From: Peptococcaceae bacterium UBA4068
GTDB lineage: Bacteria; Bacillota; Dehalobacteriia; UBA4068
NCBI GenBank assembly: GCA_002382665.1
Contig: DFZA01000007.1
Span: forward strand, 62,001 to 126,000
Reading direction: 5' to 3'
DNA length: 64,000 bases
The position numbers were made by a program, and so were the translations under genes. Under the pieces are notes generated by a model. The model was not told where the DNA came from, searched no databases, and was given only the letters and a program-made list of their open reading frames with translations. The stretch's first letter is position 1. Each line of letters starts with the position of its first letter. Shown here in pieces: positions 45,103-54,088 of the stretch.

Positions 45103-46199
45103 CTGCTTATCACCTTTAATTCTCCATTCTTTACCGAAGTCAGCAAAACCTGCCCGGCACCGCCCTCAAATAATTTTTCAACAATGGTCTCTGCCTTAGC
45201 TATTGACTGCTGATCATCAACCTTGTTGATAACCGGCAGCCAACGGGCGCCTTTGGGAATACTTTTTCGTCCCCCTTGAGGCGAAAGTATCACGCTGGCA
45301 ATCATGCCTGCATCAATAGTATTTTCCGCATTACTTCCGGCAATATCAGCGATTATCTCCGGTCGGTGGCAATGATCTTTATTAAAAGGGGCATCAAGCG
45401 CATTCAAACCGGTCACGTTTATAACGTAAGTAGCGTTTGTCGGTATCACAGGTTCATAATAGGCCGGTGCTTTAAACGGTTGTCTGTTGGCTCCATCCGC
45501 TTCGACAATAATATAATCGATCTGCGGCAACTTTGCCACCCCAGTCAAAAAATTTTGATCAATCGGTAACAGTTTACCATTTTCGAAACCGTATCCAACT
45601 GCTGTAACCTTGCCTGATAAATCAATATTGTTTAGCATTTCAATCAGATTATCACCATCGGCAAGTAGTGTCCTATTTACCTGTGTCGTCTCTGGCATAA
45701 ATATTCTAGTTGTGGTAGTCACTAATACAGCGGCTTCGGATGACGCAAATTCCCGCGCTAAAGCATACATTAACGATGTTTTGCCACCGCCACCTACTAT
45801 AGCGATCAGCTCATTTTTTTTAAATGCAAAATCCGCTAATTTTTCGGGTACATTGAATAATGCAGGCAAATTTTGTGGGAAATGTTTATTAAACGCTTGA
45901 TCAATATTTTGCGTGTTTTCATCCATAAAAAGCTTATAACGACGCATCAAATCCTTTGCTTCCGCTGTGACTGTTGTTTCTCCCCCGCCGACGCCACCGG
46001 AATGACTTTCAATTAAGGAAAATCCAAGTTTACGGCTCAGCTTTTTCATTAAACCGTGAGCGCGGCTATAGGACATATTCAATTCTTTGGCCGCCTGCGA
46101 CAATGACCCATGCCGTAATACGCCGCTTAGTAATTGATAAGGGCCTTCGCCAAATATTTTTCCGTTGTCATCAAGCCAAATTTTATACTTAGTCTCCAT
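45087..46199 (-). CDS. yqeC: fusion: ModE-type HTH domain + YqeC selenium-hydroxylase accessory protein
   Basis: A 370-residue fusion. Residues about 15-100 match the ModE N-terminal winged helix (GPYQLLSGVLRHGSLSQAAKELNMSYSRA, then GGVGGGETTVT), the DNA-binding part without the molybdate-binding MOP domain. Residues about 115-370 are YqeC: P-loop VGGGGKTS near 135-142, TTTTRIF and EADGANRQPFK. YqeC is an accessory protein of selenium-dependent molybdenum hydroxylases, function unknown. ATG 46199 after GGAG; a GTG seven codons earlier has no site. First gene of its operon; autoregulation through its HTH is plausible. Confidence 0.88.
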   Translation of the reverse strand: METKYKIWLDDNGKIFGEGPYQLLSGVLRHGSLSQAAKELNMSYSRAHGLMKKLSRKLGFSLIESHSGGVGGGETTVTAEAKDLMRRYKLFMDENTQNIDQAFNKHFPQNLPALFNVPEKLADFAFKKNELIAIVGGGGKTSLMYALAREFASSEAAVLVTTTTRIFMPETTQVNRTLLADGDNLIEMLNNIDLSGKVTAVGYGFENGKLLPIDQNFLTGVAKLPQIDYIIVEADGANRQPFKAPAYYEPVIPTNATYVINVTGLNALDAPFNKDHCHRPEIIADIAGSNAENTIDAGMIASVILSPQGGRKSIPKGARWLPVINKVDDQQSIAKAETIVEKLFEGGAGQVLLTSVKNGELKVISRCPEK

Positions 46200-46239
46200 A
46201 TCGTGCTCCGTTATATTCACGAAGACATATCGTCTACAA

Positions 46240-46265
46240 ATTATAACTGTAAACTTAATTACAGT
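46240..46265 (-). promoter_or_regulatory. promoter and dyad upstream of modE/yqeC
   Basis: -10 TATAAT on the minus strand (46240-46245). Directly upstream is ACTGTAA-6 nt-TTACAGT (46246-46265), filling the spacer. The -35 is poor (CACACT), as expected for a regulated promoter. Candidate operator for the ModE-like domain encoded by the first gene. Confidence 0.5.
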
Positions 46266-46299
46266 GTGGTAAATATGGTTTGGAAGATTATTGAATCTT

Positions 46300-46884
46300 C
46301 TATTTTTTATCTGGTCTGCTGCCAGGTTTAATTGCCGGTATGCCTTTAGCGCAAAGCGGGCATTCTTCGACAGTATAACTTTCTATCTCCATGGAGATTA
46401 ACGCCTTCAGCGGCCAACCTAAATCCACTTTGCCACCGCTGCGGTCAACCAAAACACCGATGCCGACAACTTCCGCTCCGGTGGCAGCAGCTAAAGCAGC
46501 AACTTCCTTGCAGGAACCGCCGGTAGTCACAACATCCTCAACAACTAAAACCTTATCCTCGGGCTCAATTTCAAACCCTCGGCGTAATACCATTTTACCA
46601 TCACTGTCTCTCTCTGTAAATAAAGCTTTGACACCAAGTGCCCGCGCAACTTCATAGGCAATAATTATCGCTCCTGTTGCCGGTCCGACAACAATAGTAA
46701 TACCCTGATTGGCATAGAGCGAAGCCAATTGTTCGCATATCGGTCCTGCGGCATCCGGATATTGGAGTAATTGTGCACATTGCATATAATAAGCGGCATG
46801 TCTGCCGGAAGTAAGGCGAAAATGCCCCTCCAAAAGAACTTGCTTTTCTTTAAAAATATCTAATATTTGTTCCTGTGTCAGCAT
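46300..46884 (-). CDS. pyrE: orotate phosphoribosyltransferase
   Basis: Converts orotate and PRPP to OMP in pyrimidine synthesis. HFRLTSGRHAAYYMQC at the N-terminus; the PRPP-binding motif VLVVEDVVTTGGS; VGPATGAIIIAYEVARAL. About 194 residues with a C-terminal CPLC...GSRPDKK tail found in PyrE of thermophile/Clostridia type. ATG 46884 after GGTGAT. Stands alone, away from other pyr genes. Confidence 0.95.
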   Translation of the reverse strand: MLTQEQILDIFKEKQVLLEGHFRLTSGRHAAYYMQCAQLLQYPDAAGPICEQLASLYANQGITIVVGPATGAIIIAYEVARALGVKALFTERDSDGKMVLRRGFEIEPEDKVLVVEDVVTTGGSCKEVAALAAATGAEVVGIGVLVDRSGGKVDLGWPLKALISMEIESYTVEECPLCAKGIPAIKPGSRPDKK

Positions 46885-46997
46885 AATTATCACCATTCCT
46901 ATTAGTATTAATAAAATTTTCTACAAACTGTTATCAAAACTTGTAAAATATTCTATAAAATAATATATTTCCCTTTAAATATCCGAACATTCATAAG

Positions 46998-47026
46998 TTG
47001 ACTTTAATAATTTTACTGCCTATAAT
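46998..47026 (+). promoter_or_regulatory. comB promoter
   Basis: -35 TTGACT (46998-47003), exact 17-bp spacer, -10 TATAAT (47021-47026); leader of roughly 22 nt. Confidence 0.85.
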
Positions 47027-47054
47027 GAGTTTAGTTTTAATCGAGGTGCATTTT

Positions 47055-47789
47055 ATGAATATCGAATGTATTTTCAATCACCAGTCATATATACAAGATA
47101 AAAATACAGCAAAAAAAACGGCCATTGTCATCGACGTATTGCGTGCTAGTTCCACGATTATCACTGCGCTTGACAACGGCGCTTGCGCTATTATCCCTTG
47201 TTCAGAAATTGCCTCAGCCCGTGCAATTGCGGCTGATACGCCTAACAGCATTCTTTCCGGAGAACGCAACGGACTTAAAATCGAAGGCTTTGATATCGGC
47301 AACAGCCCCAAGGAATTTAATGTGCAGACGGTACAAGGTAAAACTATTGTCTCCTCTACAACTAACGGCACATGCGCTATAGCCGCAGTCAGCGAAGCCA
47401 GGGAAATACTGATCGGCGCTCTGCTTAATTCAAAAGCCTGCGCCAAACAAGTCGTAGAGAACAATACTGAAGATTTATTGATTGCCTGTGCCGGAACTTA
47501 TGGTCAACCTTCGCTTGACGACATATTGGCAGCCGGGGCGATTATCTCCAATATTATTGCTTTAACTGTAAACGAACCGATCCTTAACGATGCCGCTAAG
47601 ATTGCTTTAATCACATATCAACGTTTTCAAGGAAAAGACATGTTGTCCGCTTTCAAATACGCCAAACACGGCCAAACATTAATCAATGTCGGACGCGAAG
47701 AAGACTTGGTTTTCTGCGCTGCTGAGAACAGCAGTCAAACGGTACCTTATCTGGATAAAACAACTAATAGATTAATTAAAAAAACATAA
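47055..47789 (+). CDS. comB: 2-phosphosulfolactate phosphatase family protein (ComB)
   Basis: A 245-residue ComB-family protein: AIVIDVLRASSTIITAL near the N-terminus (Mg/phosphate site), ERNGLKIEGFDIGNSP and VSSTTNGTCAI. Archaeal ComB removes phosphate from 2-phosphosulfolactate in coenzyme M synthesis. In bacteria without coenzyme M the substrate may be sulfolactate-related or unknown; no other com genes are nearby. ATG 47055 follows GAGGTG; longer frames upstream cross the promoter and are excluded. Confidence 0.9.
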   Translation: MNIECIFNHQSYIQDKNTAKKTAIVIDVLRASSTIITALDNGACAIIPCSEIASARAIAADTPNSILSGERNGLKIEGFDIGNSPKEFNVQTVQGKTIVSSTTNGTCAIAAVSEAREILIGALLNSKACAKQVVENNTEDLLIACAGTYGQPSLDDILAAGAIISNIIALTVNEPILNDAAKIALITYQRFQGKDMLSAFKYAKHGQTLINVGREEDLVFCAAENSSQTVPYLDKTTNRLIKKT

Positions 47790-47822
47790 GACCAACCAAC
47801 AATAAATATTAAATATATTTTT

Positions 47823-47857
47823 AAAAAGAGGTAGTATCTAAAAAATACCGCCTCTTT
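47823..47857. terminator. bidirectional terminator, comB / acetolactate decarboxylase
   Basis: AAAAAGAGG...CCTCTTTTT stem, extended imperfectly by TAGTAT/ATACCG, between convergent genes. Confidence 0.75.
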
Positions 47858-47863
47858 TTATAA

Positions 47864-48673
47864 TTATTGTTCTACATCTTTTTTATCTGCATCAGTTACG
47901 CCACTTAAATCAGTCTGTAAAAAATGTTTATTTTCCGGTAGTCGCATCTGCAATTCAGTTGTGGTATCAATATAAATTACTGAATTTTTGATACTACACT
48001 CCAAAAGATGTCCTCCCATTGAACCATCTTTAGATAAAAAATGCATATGATATCCCGGTAGATTAACTCCATCTATGTATGCCGGGCACCAAAACCCTAC
48101 CAATATACCGCTTACATCGCTATAATTATAAACCTGCTGTTCGCTGGTCACGTCTGCTAAAAGCGGATAAGGTTCTGACTGTTTTGGTACGCTTCGAACC
48201 TGTACAATGGAAAATGTTCCTTCGACTTTTATCGCATAGAAGATGTTCTGACTAGGCAGCAAAGCATCGATTTTGCTTTGTAATTGCTGATAATTATCTA
48301 TAACTCCAACATCAGCCTGGATATCAGTGTTAAAGTCTGTAATCATGGCAAATGGCGTCGTATCAGTACTATCGGCTTCGACAACCTCTCCACTTGATAA
48401 CGCCTGATAAACAGTATCATCTAATACAATCATTTCTCCGTCCAGTCCATTAAATGTGCCTATGCCAAAATTCCCATGATCAAGAAGACTGTTAAGTGTA
48501 GTTTCACCATCGTACACTCCCTGCATTAATGCGTCGAGAGTTGAAACCTGATAAAGTGTATCTTGAGACGTTTTGGTATCCTCAATTGAACCCATTGAAG
48601 TTTCAACGCATCCGCTTAATAAAATGCATAAAGTGAACATCACTGTAATTAAGAATATTGCCTTCTTCTTCAT
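47864..48673 (-). CDS. budA: acetolactate decarboxylase with lipoprotein signal
   Basis: Converts 2-acetolactate to acetoin plus CO2. The ALDC fold is recognised by YQVSTLDALMQGVYDGETTL, HGNFGIGTFNGLDGEM and the zinc ligands in YHMHFLSKDGSMGGHLLE (two adjacent His plus a third). The N-terminus is a lipoprotein signal: basic MKKK, hydrophobic core, lipobox LLSGC. The mature enzyme would be lipid-anchored outside the cytoplasmic membrane. Start ATG 48673; a GTG two codons earlier is equally possible behind AGGAGG. It follows iorB by about 30 bp. Confidence 0.9.
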   Translation of the reverse strand: MKKKAIFLITVMFTLCILLSGCVETSMGSIEDTKTSQDTLYQVSTLDALMQGVYDGETTLNSLLDHGNFGIGTFNGLDGEMIVLDDTVYQALSSGEVVEADSTDTTPFAMITDFNTDIQADVGVIDNYQQLQSKIDALLPSQNIFYAIKVEGTFSIVQVRSVPKQSEPYPLLADVTSEQQVYNYSDVSGILVGFWCPAYIDGVNLPGYHMHFLSKDGSMGGHLLECSIKNSVIYIDTTTELQMRLPENKHFLQTDLSGVTDADKKDVEQ

Positions 48674-48703
48674 CGGCACATAACCTCCTGAACAATCAAT
48701 AAT

Positions 48704-49282
48704 TTATTTACTTTCCCTCCCCAGTGCGAACGCTTTGATATTTAGATCAATAAATTTCGGTTTAACTGCGGCAGTAATAGCATCGGTCCAATAATTCAGC
48801 GGCCAATCAAAGTGCTTTGATAACCGGCCCAGCAGTACGATATTCAGAGCTTTGGCGTTTCCCGCCTCTTCAGCAAGCGCCAGCGCGTCAAAAATTTCGG
48901 CGTCTTTATGTACGGCAAGAATCTGCTGCTCAATATCATCCGGGAATTTCATTACGCCGGTAATCACCGGCATCGGTAATAAAGCCCTATTATTAACTAT
49001 AATCTTACCGTTTGGGGTTAAATACGGCATTATCCGCAGCGCTTCCAGTTTTTCGAAAGCTAACACAATATCGGCTTTGCCATAAGCAATAATCGGCGCA
49101 GCGACACTATCTCCAAAACGCACTTGCGTTATTACGCTGCCGCCGCGTTGGCTCATACCATGAACTTCCGATACTTTTACATCGTAACCGGCGGCCTCAG
49201 CCGCCAAAGAAATGATTCTTCCGGACAACACCGTGCCCTGGCCGCCAACGCCGGTGATAATAATATTACAACTGTAACTCAT
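48704..49282 (-). CDS. iorB: indolepyruvate ferredoxin oxidoreductase beta subunit
   Basis: A 192-residue gamma/beta-type subunit (NIIITGVGGQGTVLSGRIISLAAEAAGY, VHGMSQRGGSVITQVRFG) of the ferredoxin-dependent oxidoreductase that oxidises aryl pyruvates to aryl-acetyl-CoA. ATG 49282 is 1 nt after the iorA stop, with GGAGGG inside the iorA end. A longer frame into iorA exists but is not supported. Confidence 0.94.
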   Translation of the reverse strand: MSYSCNIIITGVGGQGTVLSGRIISLAAEAAGYDVKVSEVHGMSQRGGSVITQVRFGDSVAAPIIAYGKADIVLAFEKLEALRIMPYLTPNGKIIVNNRALLPMPVITGVMKFPDDIEQQILAVHKDAEIFDALALAEEAGNAKALNIVLLGRLSKHFDWPLNYWTDAITAAVKPKFIDLNIKAFALGRESK

Positions 49283-49283
49283 A

Positions 49284-51029
49284 TTATTTGCCCTCCTTTT
49301 TGACAGCCTCAATCGTTTCTTTTGGACATAGTCCTGCGCAAAGCCCGCAGCCGGTGCATTGCTGTTGATCGATAACTGCTTTTCCTTCGCTATATCCCAA
49401 GGCCGGGCAGCCACATTTAAGGCAGATTTTGCAGCCAATGCAATTTTGTCGGTTAACTTCATATTTAGTATTTGTGACCGTCCTGCCTAATAAGACGCAA
49501 GGTTGACGGTAGATAATCACCGAAGGCCCATCAAAAGCCAGTGATTCTTTTAAGACCCTTTCCGATTTTGCAAGATCAAATGGGTCGACAACATTGACCA
49601 TCGGTACGCCGCAGGCTTTTACCAGCGCCGCCAGATCAAGCGCCGGAGCTGCTTGTCCCTTAGCGTTATAACCGCTGGCCGGGTTGTTTTGATGGCCGGT
49701 CATAGCAGTAATATGGTTATCAAGTATTACCGTGGTAACAGCTGATTGATTATATACGGTATTGATCAGTGAAGTAATACCGCTATGAATAAACGTGGAC
49801 TCGCCAAGTACGGCAACTGTATGCACGGAACTATCACGACCTAAGGCCTTTTCCAATCCATGCGCCATACCGATCGAAGCACCCATGCAGACGGTACTGT
49901 CAATAGCCGCCAGCGGCGGAGCAGCTGCCAGTGTGTAACAGCCAATATCACCGGTAACAGTTAATTTAAGCTTATTAAACATATAAAAGACGGCGCGATG
50001 AGGGCAACCGGCACACATTACCGGCGGACGCGGCGGTATATTGGGGTTTTCGGATATTTCTGGCAATGGACAACCCGCTAATTTGCCGGCAATTGTCTCC
50101 GGGAAAATCTCCCCGCAAAGACTGAATATGTCTTTACCGATACATTCAATTCCCCAGGATTTAAGTATATTTTCGATAAACGGATCCAGCTCTTCAATCA
50201 CATAGAGCTTTTTGACCTGATTGGCAAAATCGATGATACTTTGATAAGACAACGGATAGATCATGCCAAGCTTATATACGCTGGCATCCGGCAACGCTTC
50301 GCGCACATATTGATAAACAGCACCGGCACAGATAACGCCGATATCTTTGCTGCGATATTCGGCGCGGTTGATTTCGCCGGTAGCTGCAAATTCGGCCAGT
50401 GCTTCCATACGCGATTCAATCAGAACATGACGGGGACGTGCTCCGGCAGGCGTCATTACGTACTTACTGATGTCTTTTTTATATGTTTTATTTGCGCTTT
50501 CTTCTCTGTCTTCCAACTCAACAAAACTCTGGCTGTGGGCAATTCTGGTAGTCAAGCGCAGCATTACCGGCGTGTCAAACTGCTCGCTTAAAACCAGCCC
50601 TAACTTTGTAAACTCTTTAGCTTCAGAGCTATCAGCAGGTTCCAAAGCCGGTATTTTAGCAGCACGGGCGTAATTACGGTTGTCCTGTTCATTCTGAGAA
50701 CTATGCATACCAGGGTCGTCGGCGGAAACAATTATTAAACCACCGTTAACGCCTGTATATGCTACCGTAAACAATGGGTCTGCCGCCACATTTAGACCTA
50801 CATGTTTCATTGCGGCCAACGAACGTGCGCCGCCCATACTGGCGCCAATCGCTACTTCAAGAGCCACTTTTTCATTAGGAGCCCACTCAGCATACAGTTC
50901 TTGATACTTTGCCGCATTCTCGGTTATTTCTGTACTGGGCGTACCGGGATAAGCAGAAACCACACGTCCGCCTGCTTCCCAAAATCCACGGGCAACAGCT
51001 TCATTGCCTGTCATAAGTTTTTTTGCCAT
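49284..51029 (-). CDS. iorA: indolepyruvate ferredoxin oxidoreductase alpha subunit
   Basis: A 581-residue TPP enzyme joining the pyruvate:ferredoxin N-terminal domain (NEAVARGFWEAGGRVVSAYPGTPST) with the TPP-binding domain (GDIGCYTLAAAPPLAAIDS and AVLGESTFIHSG). Two C-terminal [4Fe-4S] motifs follow (CIGCKICLKCGCP and CTGCGLCAGLCP). It acts in oxidation of transaminated aromatic amino acids, delivering electrons to ferredoxin, which could feed hydrogenase. ATG 51029 after GGAGGTAG. Between argH and iorB on one strand. Confidence 0.96.
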   Translation of the reverse strand: MAKKLMTGNEAVARGFWEAGGRVVSAYPGTPSTEITENAAKYQELYAEWAPNEKVALEVAIGASMGGARSLAAMKHVGLNVAADPLFTVAYTGVNGGLIIVSADDPGMHSSQNEQDNRNYARAAKIPALEPADSSEAKEFTKLGLVLSEQFDTPVMLRLTTRIAHSQSFVELEDREESANKTYKKDISKYVMTPAGARPRHVLIESRMEALAEFAATGEINRAEYRSKDIGVICAGAVYQYVREALPDASVYKLGMIYPLSYQSIIDFANQVKKLYVIEELDPFIENILKSWGIECIGKDIFSLCGEIFPETIAGKLAGCPLPEISENPNIPPRPPVMCAGCPHRAVFYMFNKLKLTVTGDIGCYTLAAAPPLAAIDSTVCMGASIGMAHGLEKALGRDSSVHTVAVLGESTFIHSGITSLINTVYNQSAVTTVILDNHITAMTGHQNNPASGYNAKGQAAPALDLAALVKACGVPMVNVVDPFDLAKSERVLKESLAFDGPSVIIYRQPCVLLGRTVTNTKYEVNRQNCIGCKICLKCGCPALGYSEGKAVIDQQQCTGCGLCAGLCPKETIEAVKKEGK

Positions 51030-51077
51030 TAATGCACTACCTCCATTGTTATCATTTAAAATCTAATTTTGATTATG

Positions 51078-52463
51078 TTATTTATTTTTCCGTTTTGCCA
51101 GCTTACTGCGTTCGACATTAATTACCTGCGCTGTTGTCTCCGGAGCCGGACCGCCGTAAACATTACGGGCCGCCACGCAGTGCAGCGGTGAAATAAAATC
51201 ATATATATCAGATTCAAATAACTCAGACTCCTGGCGATACTTTTCCAAAGCCAACTGGGAAAGGTTGATTCCCTGCTGCTCACATAAAAGCACTAAATGC
51301 CCGGATACAGCATGTGCCTCTCTAAAAGGCAACCCCTTGGCAGCTAAATAATCGGCCACGTCGGTTGCATTAATAAAGCCGCCTTCCACTCCTTTAAGCA
51401 TCTTTTCTTGGTTAACCTTCATAGTCGCTAGCATTGGCGCCATAACAGTTAAACAATTTTTTACGGTATCTGCCGCATCAAAGAAAGCTTCTTTATCCTC
51501 CTGCATATCTTTGTTATAAGCCAGAGGAAGTCCTTTCATCACGGTCAGCAGCGTCAGCAAATCACCGTATACGCGGCCCGTCTTGCCGCGAATCAATTCG
51601 GCCATATCAGGGTTCTTTTTCTGCGGCATGATCGACGAGCCGGTGCTGTAGGCGTCGTCAAGTGTAATGAATGAAAATTCGTTACTGCTCCAGAGAATTA
51701 TCTCTTCACAAAAACGGGAAAGATGCATCATTAATATCGCAGCGTCAGCCAAAAACTCTAATACAAAATCTCGGTCTGACACACCATCGAGCGAATTGGC
51801 ACACGGGGCAGAAAAACCAAGTGCTGCGGCCGTATCTTCCCTATCTATCGGGAAACCTGTTCCAGCTAAGGCGCAACTGCCTAGCGGAGATATCGCGGTC
51901 CGTTTATCACAATCGTCAAAACGCTCCAAATCTCTGGAAAACATCTGTTGATAAGCCAATAAGTGATGTGCAAATGTCAGAGGCTGCGCTTTTTGCAAAT
52001 GCGTATAACCAGGCATAACCGTTAATTTATGTTGATCGGCAAGATCAAGCAGCACTGTTGATAGCGCCATCAATAACTCTTGAACGGCGGCTATCTCGCC
52101 GCGTAAAGCCAACCGTAAATCTAAAGCAACTTGATCGTTGCGGCTGCGCGCCGTATGCAGCTTTTTGCCTAGCTGACCTATTTTTTCGGTCAGAAGTTTT
52201 TCAATATTCATATGGATATCTTCGGCGGCGGTATCAAATTGCGCTTTGCCATCTTCAATATCAGCCAGCACAGACTGTAGCCCGGTAATTATCTGCTGGC
52301 TTTCAGAATTTCTGATGATGTCGCATTTGCCCAGCATGGCGGCATGAGCTATCGACCCTGTTATATCCTCGCGATACAACCTTTGATCAAATTTGATTGA
52401 GGATTGAAAGTCTTCCGCTATTTTGTCGGTACTTTTGGTAAAGCGACCTCCCCATAATTTCAT
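51078..52463 (-). CDS. argH: argininosuccinate lyase
   Basis: Splits argininosuccinate to arginine and fumarate, last step of arginine synthesis. Fumarase/aspartase superfamily signature GSSIMPQKKNPDMAEL; HTARSRNDQVALDLR; LWGGRFTKSTD at the N-terminus. 461 residues. ATG 52463 after AGGAGGCGG. argG is not adjacent. The 48-bp gap to iorA suggests possible co-transcription with the ior genes. Confidence 0.97.
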   Translation of the reverse strand: MKLWGGRFTKSTDKIAEDFQSSIKFDQRLYREDITGSIAHAAMLGKCDIIRNSESQQIITGLQSVLADIEDGKAQFDTAAEDIHMNIEKLLTEKIGQLGKKLHTARSRNDQVALDLRLALRGEIAAVQELLMALSTVLLDLADQHKLTVMPGYTHLQKAQPLTFAHHLLAYQQMFSRDLERFDDCDKRTAISPLGSCALAGTGFPIDREDTAAALGFSAPCANSLDGVSDRDFVLEFLADAAILMMHLSRFCEEIILWSSNEFSFITLDDAYSTGSSIMPQKKNPDMAELIRGKTGRVYGDLLTLLTVMKGLPLAYNKDMQEDKEAFFDAADTVKNCLTVMAPMLATMKVNQEKMLKGVEGGFINATDVADYLAAKGLPFREAHAVSGHLVLLCEQQGINLSQLALEKYRQESELFESDIYDFISPLHCVAARNVYGGPAPETTAQVINVERSKLAKRKNK

Positions 52464-52646
52464 TGAGCTACCGCCTCCTACAAATTATCTTTTAACTTTT
52501 TAATATTCTTCATATTTAACAATTAACCTGCCTAAGTTGACACAAAGCAACAATATATATTTTATCTTATAAATATTAGAAATTAATACGAACTAGATTG
52601 GCAGTTAACGGTATTCTACTGTTAGAACAAATTTAGGAGATATTAT

Positions 52647-53702
52647 ATGATAATTTCATTATCAACTTTCATGGGTGATTTAACAGCGCATCCGGTTTTG
52701 ATATTGATTATTATTTTAAATCTCGGTGTAATTGTTGTCAATGGCGCAACCGATGCGCCAAATGCTATTGCCACCTGCGTTTCTACTCGTGCAATGTCAC
52801 TGGGCAGAGCGATTCTGATGGCGACTGTGTTTAACTTTATTGGTGTAACGGTAATGACGCTGATTAACGCTTCCGTTGCAAAGACAATATATAACATGGT
52901 TAATTTTACGGGGAATAACAGTTATGCCTTAATAGCCATGGCCGCCGCAATGGTAGCAATTGTTTTTTGGGGTGTTTTTGCCTGGGTTTTCGGCATACCG
53001 ACCAGTGAAAGCCATGGTCTGATTGCCGGTATCTCCGGCGCGGCTATTGCTTTGCAAGGCGGTTTATCCGGTATCAATGGTGCAGAATGGATCAAAGTAA
53101 TATATGGGCTTGGTCTCTCGACAGGTCTTGGTTTTGCGGCAGGCTTGATGACAACAAAAGTCATTAGCTACTGTTGCCGTAATATAAACTATTTTAAATC
53201 TATTAGAATATTTAAAAATGCCCAAATCGTGGCAGCAGCCTGCATGGCCTTTATGCATGGAGCTCAGGACGGACAAAAATTTATGGGCACAATGATGCTT
53301 GGCATTATCATTGCCACAGGATTAGATCAAAGCACCGGTTTTGATTTCCCCTTCTGGATGATGATACTCTGTTCATTAGTAATGGGCTTGGGAACAGCTA
53401 TCGGTGGTAAAAAAATTATCAAATCTGTTGGTATGGATATGGTTAAACTCAAAACTTATCAAGGCTTCTCAGCCGATTTGGCAGCTGCCCTATGCCTGCT
53501 ACTTTTTTCACTAACCGGGTTGCCTGTTTCAACTACCCATACTAAAACATCGGCAATTATGGGTGTTGGCGCATCCAAAAGAATTTCAGCGGTTAACTGG
53601 ACTATAGCAAATGAAATGTTCATGACCTGGGTATTGACATTCCCCTGTTGCGGATTGATCGGCTTTATACTGACTAAAATATTCCTAAAAGTTACGTTAT
53701 GA
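52647..53702 (+). CDS. pit: PiT family inorganic phosphate transporter
   Basis: A 351-residue membrane protein with about 10 helices and the duplicated PiT signature: GATDAPNAIATCVSTRAM in the first half and HGAQDGQKFMG in the second, each holding the conserved GA/GxQD-type aspartate. Imports phosphate with protons or sodium. ATG 52647 follows AGGAG. No pho box or PhoU gene is adjacent. No clear terminator precedes the riboswitch promoter 87 bp downstream. Confidence 0.94.
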   Translation: MIISLSTFMGDLTAHPVLILIIILNLGVIVVNGATDAPNAIATCVSTRAMSLGRAILMATVFNFIGVTVMTLINASVAKTIYNMVNFTGNNSYALIAMAAAMVAIVFWGVFAWVFGIPTSESHGLIAGISGAAIALQGGLSGINGAEWIKVIYGLGLSTGLGFAAGLMTTKVISYCCRNINYFKSIRIFKNAQIVAAACMAFMHGAQDGQKFMGTMMLGIIIATGLDQSTGFDFPFWMMILCSLVMGLGTAIGGKKIIKSVGMDMVKLKTYQGFSADLAAALCLLLFSLTGLPVSTTHTKTSAIMGVGASKRISAVNWTIANEMFMTWVLTFPCCGLIGFILTKIFLKVTL

Positions 53703-53788
53703 TATAATATTATTCCTCTAACCTTGTTCTTTAGAAAATTTTGCAATTTATGAATTTGTCAATTTTTGCAATATTTTAATATTTTTAC

Positions 53789-53817
53789 TTGACAAAATAT
53801 ATATAACCATTTAGTAT
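53789..53817 (+). promoter_or_regulatory. promoter of the triple-riboswitch leader
   Basis: -35 TTGACA (consensus, 53789-53794), 17-bp spacer, -10 TAGTAT (53812-53817). Transcription would begin near 53824, giving a leader of about 370 nt containing the three aptamers. Confidence 0.85.
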
Positions 53818-53854
53818 TATGGTATTATAACAATAAATTAATATTTTTTTGATG

Positions 53855-53951
53855 GATTTTTACTGATAATAGCAAACTATTCGAAAGAGTAGGACGCAAA
53901 GCCACAGGGTCTAAACTTTTAGCATGACAGCCTGGCCACCAAAGGAGAATC
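53855..53951 (+). ncRNA. GEMM-I cyclic-dinucleotide riboswitch aptamer 1 of 3
   Basis: Conserved GEMM-I elements in order: GCAAAC; P2 hairpin CTATTC-GAAA-GAGTAG with its GNRA tetraloop (one U-G pair); the GGACGCAAAGCC junction that holds the intercalating A47; P3 strands around CAGGGTCTAAAC and ACAGCCTGGCCACC. P1 is weak: GATTTTT (53855-53861) with GAGAATC (53945-53951) through two G-U pairs. The base before GCAAAC, equivalent to G20 of the Vc2 aptamer, is A (53871). From 53865 to 53954 it is identical to copy 2. Confidence 0.93.
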
Positions 53952-53970
53952 TTTTTCTATATTTTAATTT

Positions 53971-54071
53971 AAGATTCTCATCGATAATAGCAAACTATTC
54001 GAAAGAGTAGGACGCAAAGCCACAGGGTCTAAACTTTTAGCATGACAGCCTGGCCACCAAAGGAGAATCTT
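53971..54071 (+). ncRNA. GEMM-I cyclic-dinucleotide riboswitch aptamer 2 of 3
   Basis: Ninety bases (53983-54072) identical to copy 1 at an offset of 118. P1 is strong here: AAGATTCTC (53971-53979) with GAGAATCTT (54063-54071), 9 bp. The G20-equivalent is A (53989). Its 5' P1 strand can alternatively pair with the 3' P1 strand of aptamer 1 (53945-53953, 17-nt loop). The 3' side contains an SD-like AAAGGAG at 54059-54065. Confidence 0.93.
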
Positions 54072-54088
54072 TGAAGTCTTTTAATTTA

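Noticed and set aside
46998..47054. Upstream start for comB at 46998
   Set aside because: That region is the promoter (TTGACT-17-TATAAT). Translation from there would require transcription starting further upstream, and GAGGTG before 47055 fits well.
48704..49462. Longer iorB starting at 49462
   Set aside because: The extra 60 codons overlap the iorA Fe-S coding region, and the ATG at 49282 has its own GGAGGG site and the family N-terminus.
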